Part shown: one piece after another, positions 15,790 to 17,930 of the stretch
Position numbering within the stretch: position 1 is the first letter of the stretch
How the letters are laid out: each line of letters starts with the position of its first letter
From: CAZPQN01 sp964588795
GTDB taxonomy: Bacteria > Fidelibacterota > UBA2242
Direction: 5' to 3'
NCBI GenBank assembly: GCA_964588795.1
Contig: CAZPQN010000041.1
Location: 1 to 17,930 of the forward strand
Length of the DNA: 17,930 nucleotides
Notes under the pieces: model-generated
The model's input: the letters and a program-made list of their open reading frames with translations, nothing else
Databases searched by the model: none
Told to the model about the DNA's origin: nothing
Made by a program: the position numbers and the translations under genes

Positions 15790-15957
15790 AATCGGATGGT
15801 TATTTCAGAGGCATATTAAACCGAATAAAGTATGGAACCCAAACCGGCCCAATGCAAGCGTTTGAAAGAGTTTCTATATATTGAAACCCTACTGTGGGGA
15901 AGAATGGTAGGACACAAAGACTGATAGCATACTGACGGAATTTGCAGAACGGAGAAT
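15790..15957. other. Intergenic region before the restriction-modification cassette
   Basis: 168 bp, more AT-rich than the peptidase gene. It contains a small inverted repeat GTTTC-N8-GAAAC (15870-15887) around TATATATT, which could be a promoter or operator, but no paired -35/-10 is convincing. No clear terminator for the peptidase gene is seen. GGAG lies 3 nt before the ATG at 15958. Confidence 0.4.
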
Positions 15958-16398
15958 ATGAAACAGTCAAATCAACCACTCGCAGAAGTGTTCGGTCATC
16001 TAATCACAGATCAATCGACAAGCGCAACCCGATATCGCTCTCGTCGGCTATGTCCATTCAACAACAAAGTACCGAACTGCACAAAGGACAAGGCGAAAAA
16101 CCCGCTTGGTGTATGCAGTATTCTGCAGGATGGGGCGCCAATCATAACATGCCCAATAAGATTCCGCGAAGACTGGCTTATCACTGACGACGCGGCATCT
16201 TTCTTCTTTCCCGACGATGCCACCTGGAGTTCCTTGACGGAAGTCAGGTTGAATGACGCAATGGGAAGATCTGCGGGCAATATCGACGTCGTTCTTGTCT
16301 CTTACGACAATGACGGCAAGGTGCTAGACTTTGGCGCTCTTGAGATTCAGGCAGTCTACATCTCCAGTAATGTGCGAGACCCGTTTGAATACTTATGA
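15958..16398 (+). CDS. NotI-family restriction endonuclease, N-terminal part (split gene)
   Basis: 146 aa. It matches the N-terminal and catalytic half of NotI-type type II endonucleases from memory of that family: LAEVFGH at the start, four cysteines (Cys32 in CPF, Cys41, Cys53 in GVC, Cys65 in CPIRF) corresponding to the structural metal-binding Cys4 site of NotI, then LTEVRLND (Glu95), GNIDVVLV (Asp110) and GALEIQAVYIS (Glu129, Gln131), a PD-(D/E)xK-type centre with Gln in place of Lys as in NotI. The frame stops right after DPFEYL, where intact relatives continue with the sequence now found in the next frame. The stop overlaps the next ATG (ATGA). This is either a frameshift that breaks the enzyme or a two-chain version made by coupled translation. 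Confidence 0.85.
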   Translation: MKQSNQPLAEVFGHLITDQSTSATRYRSRRLCPFNNKVPNCTKDKAKNPLGVCSILQDGAPIITCPIRFREDWLITDDAASFFFPDDATWSSLTEVRLNDAMGRSAGNIDVVLVSYDNDGKVLDFGALEIQAVYISSNVRDPFEYL

Positions 16399-16838
16399 TT
16401 GATCCAAAGGGCCGCGGGCAGTTGGATTGGTCGAATCAACCCAATTTTCCACGCCCCGATTATTTGTCATCATCGCGAAAACGACTTGTGCCCCAATTAC
16501 TTTTCAAGGGTGGCATCCTGAATTCTTGGCGCAAGAAGAGTGCGGTTGCATTGAACAAGAGTTTTTTCGATACATTGCCACGCCTTACTAAGGTGCCAAA
16601 GAGCAGAGCAGATATTGTATGGCTAATTTATGACCTACAACTTACAACCGTTGAGGGGCAACAGCGGTACAAGTTGACCAAAATTGACGAAGTGTATACG
16701 GAGTTTGCCCCCGCTCTTCTGTCGATTACAACCCCTATCCCGGGGAAGATGAATGATTTCGTTAAGTTGCTACAGGAACGACTCGACGAACAATTAGAAA
16801 CGCCGCCCACCAACAATACTATCGAGAAACCATTTTGA
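16395..16838 (+). CDS. NotI-family restriction endonuclease, C-terminal part (split gene)
   Basis: 147 aa in the -1 frame relative to the preceding part, beginning at the ATG of an ATGA overlap. It contains the region that follows the catalytic centre in single-chain relatives: DWSNQPNFPRPDYLSSSRKRLVPQLLFKGGIL, AVALNKSFFDTLPRL and VWLIYDLQL. The combined length of both parts (about 293 aa) is near that of a small intact NotI/EagI-like enzyme. There is no ribosome site of its own, so expression would depend on re-initiation or frameshifting after the first part. A one-base change near 16393-16396 would restore a single frame. It ends within a TTGA overlap with the methyltransferase gene region. 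Confidence 0.82.
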   Translation: MIDPKGRGQLDWSNQPNFPRPDYLSSSRKRLVPQLLFKGGILNSWRKKSAVALNKSFFDTLPRLTKVPKSRADIVWLIYDLQLTTVEGQQRYKLTKIDEVYTEFAPALLSITTPIPGKMNDFVKLLQERLDEQLETPPTNNTIEKPF

Positions 16839-16840
16839 AC

Positions 16841-17839
16841 ATGACAAGCAGACAGTCGTCACTTTTCCCCGATCTTTATCAGGAACCTAATAGGCCGAAA
16901 CCGGTCAATGTCGCATCTATTCCTCAGAGAAGTCCGTTTCGGTATCCGGGTGGGAAAACATGGTTCGTTCCAACTTTCAGGGCTTGGATCAGCAACTTAT
17001 ACCCGAAGCCCAAAGTGCTCATTGAGCCATTCGCTGGCGGTGGAATCATAAGTTTGACTGCTCTCTTTGAAAAACTAGTTGATCGTGTCGTAATGGTTGA
17101 GATTGACGAGGATATCGCGGCGGTCTGGAAGACAGTCGTTGGTGGTGATACTGAGTGGCTGGCAAAGAGGATTATCGACTTTGATCCCACTAGGGAATCG
17201 GTAATCAAGGAGATTTCGAGGAGGGATGTAGATTTGAGAGAAAGGGCGTTCCAAACCATCCTGAAAAACCGAACATTTCACGGCGGTATTCTTGCGGAAG
17301 GTTCTGGGTTCTTGAAGTACGGGGAGAATGGGAAGGGCATTCGTTCACGGTGGTATCCAACCACGCTTGCGCGACGCTTTAAAGATATGGATGCAATTGC
17401 CACTCGCATTGACTTCCGGCAGGAAGATGGAGTGGAAGTCATCCGGCAATATTCAAGACAAAAGAATGTAGCGTTCTTCATTGATCCACCATATACGGCA
17501 GGCGGCAAAAAAGCCGGTAAGAGACTTTACCGGTACTGCGATATTGACCACGAGCGACTGTTTTCAACTTGTGAGCTGATCAGGGGCGATTTTCTGATGA
17601 CATACGATAATGCCGAAGAAGTTAAGTCCATGGCACGAGAGCATGGTTTTCAGATGCGACTGATCCTTATGAACAACACTCACCATGCAACAATGGAAGA
17701 GCTGATAATTGGTAAAGAACTCTCCTGGATGGATCAATATCCTGCAGTTCGAGAACCCAAAGTCGAATACAAGACAAAGAAAGTACTAACAAGCAACTCC
17801 GCGCGTACGCGAAGCCTACACCGAGCTTCGCGCCGGTGA
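16841..17839 (+). CDS. D12-class (Dam-like) DNA N6-adenine methyltransferase
   Basis: 332 aa from ATG 16841; a TTG start at 16835 overlapping the previous stop is possible. Motifs come in alpha-class order: motif X FRYPGGK (about 33-39), motif I EPFAGGG (62-68) for S-adenosylmethionine, a variable target-recognition region (about 105-205), then catalytic motif IV DPPY (215-218), and the late family motif NNTHHATMEELIIGK. By family it methylates adenine N6 in a specific DNA site. The gene follows the endonuclease within a few bases, so it should be the protecting partner of that R-M system. NotI and EagI themselves pair with cytosine methylation, so the adenine type is notable. The last ~15 codons (NSARTRSLHRASRR) are Arg/Ser-rich, higher in GC and form a hairpin, and may be a replaced tail. 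Confidence 0.92.
   Translation: MTSRQSSLFPDLYQEPNRPKPVNVASIPQRSPFRYPGGKTWFVPTFRAWISNLYPKPKVLIEPFAGGGIISLTALFEKLVDRVVMVEIDEDIAAVWKTVVGGDTEWLAKRIIDFDPTRESVIKEISRRDVDLRERAFQTILKNRTFHGGILAEGSGFLKYGENGKGIRSRWYPTTLARRFKDMDAIATRIDFRQEDGVEVIRQYSRQKNVAFFIDPPYTAGGKKAGKRLYRYCDIDHERLFSTCELIRGDFLMTYDNAEEVKSMAREHGFQMRLILMNNTHHATMEELIIGKELSWMDQYPAVREPKVEYKTKKVLTSNSARTRSLHRASRR
17808..17832. repeat. Inverted repeat in the 3' end of the methyltransferase gene
   Basis: CGCGAAGC (17808-17815) and GCTTCGCG (17825-17832), perfect 8-bp arms with a 9-nt loop, lying just before the stop codon. The local GC content rises sharply compared with the preceding gene body. It may be a genome-wide repeat or the edge of an inserted segment; no T-run makes it a standard terminator. 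Confidence 0.45.
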
Positions 17840-17930
17840 GGCGTAACATCAGTCATAAAACATGCCCCCCCGTCCATATTCCTTTAGCGACGGCGTTCTT
17901 TCGACGTCCATTAACCACACGGAACTCCTG
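17840..17930. other. Right edge, no confident gene
   Basis: 91 bp with a C7 run at 17864-17870. On the minus strand one frame open from the edge to a stop at 17853-17855 reads ...VVNGRRKNAVAKGIWTGGHVL, faintly like the linker region of large serine recombinases; another frame gives a 20-codon ORF (MDVERTPSLKEYGRGGMFYD). Neither is long enough to support. Confidence 0.2.

Noticed and set aside
17667..17849. 60-codon minus-strand open frame at the end of the methyltransferase
   Set aside because: Mostly antisense to a well-supported gene and without a ribosome site.
17787..17850. Integron attC-like site (CTAACAAGC ... hairpin ... GAGGCGTAAC)
   Set aside because: The left and right ends are not complementary as R'' and R' must be, and the right end lacks GTTRRRY; only a hairpin and loose resemblance remain.
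1..17930. NotI recognition sites (GCGGCCGC) or avoidance of CGGCCG
   Set aside because: I saw no 8-bp site, but that is expected by chance in this length; several CGGCCG hexamers occur (for example in 6320-6335, 6888-6895, 13360-13370, 14340-14375), so no avoidance can be claimed.
1..17930. CRISPR arrays, tRNA or rRNA genes, insertion sequences
   Set aside because: No regularly spaced repeats, no cloverleaf-like stretch in the intergenic regions and no transposase frame were seen.

Overview
The window looks like a chromosomal segment of a Gram-negative FCB-group bacterium, best matched by the Calditrichota/Ignavibacteria/KSB1-like lineages. The reasons are a TonB-dependent outer-membrane receptor with an N-terminal carboxypeptidase-regulatory-like domain, a secreted protein ending in a type IX secretion (T9SS) type A sorting domain with the 'YPNPFNP' signature, and a sigma-54 response regulator. 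Lineage is an inference from protein style only; there is no rRNA or marker gene here.

Left and centre (1-13575, all minus strand) form a glycan-utilisation locus. In transcription order it holds: a membrane-tethered ABC-type sugar-binding protein without any permease or ATPase (12244-13575), a sensor histidine kinase (10760-12235), a sigma-54 activator response regulator (9303-10745), an SGLT-type sodium:sugar symporter (7476-9086), an ExoI-like family 3 glycoside hydrolase lipoprotein (5196-7427), a T9SS-exported multidomain carbohydrate-binding protein (2384-4921), and a TonB-dependent receptor truncated by the window edge (1-2233). The proposed working model: oligosaccharides are captured at the surface and imported by the receptor, cut by the lipoprotein glucosidase, and the sugar is taken up by the symporter. 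The binding protein, kinase and regulator sense the sugar and switch the genes on. No SusD homologue is visible.

The strongest non-coding signal is a matched pair of control regions. Upstream of the symporter and of the T9SS protein there is the same 17-bp promoter-like element (TTGGCTYGAWTTTTGWC, similar to a sigma-54 -24/-12 element but with a deviant -12 C). Each is preceded 68-69 bp further upstream by an operator-like element sharing ATAAG-N5/6-CTTATTA. The operator centres differ by about one helical turn in their distance to the promoter element. This is what enhancer sites of the neighbouring sigma-54 regulator would look like, so the symporter-hydrolase pair and the T9SS protein are the probable regulon.

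From 13576 the layout changes strand. A divergent intergenic region with an imperfect inverted repeat precedes a periplasmic/secreted M61-family metallopeptidase (13864-15789, plus). Beyond it, 15958-17839 is a small, compositionally different restriction-modification cassette: a NotI-family restriction endonuclease split into two frames that meet at an ATGA stop-start overlap, followed directly by a D12-class (Dam-like) N6-adenine methyltransferase. The last ~90 bp hold no confident gene.
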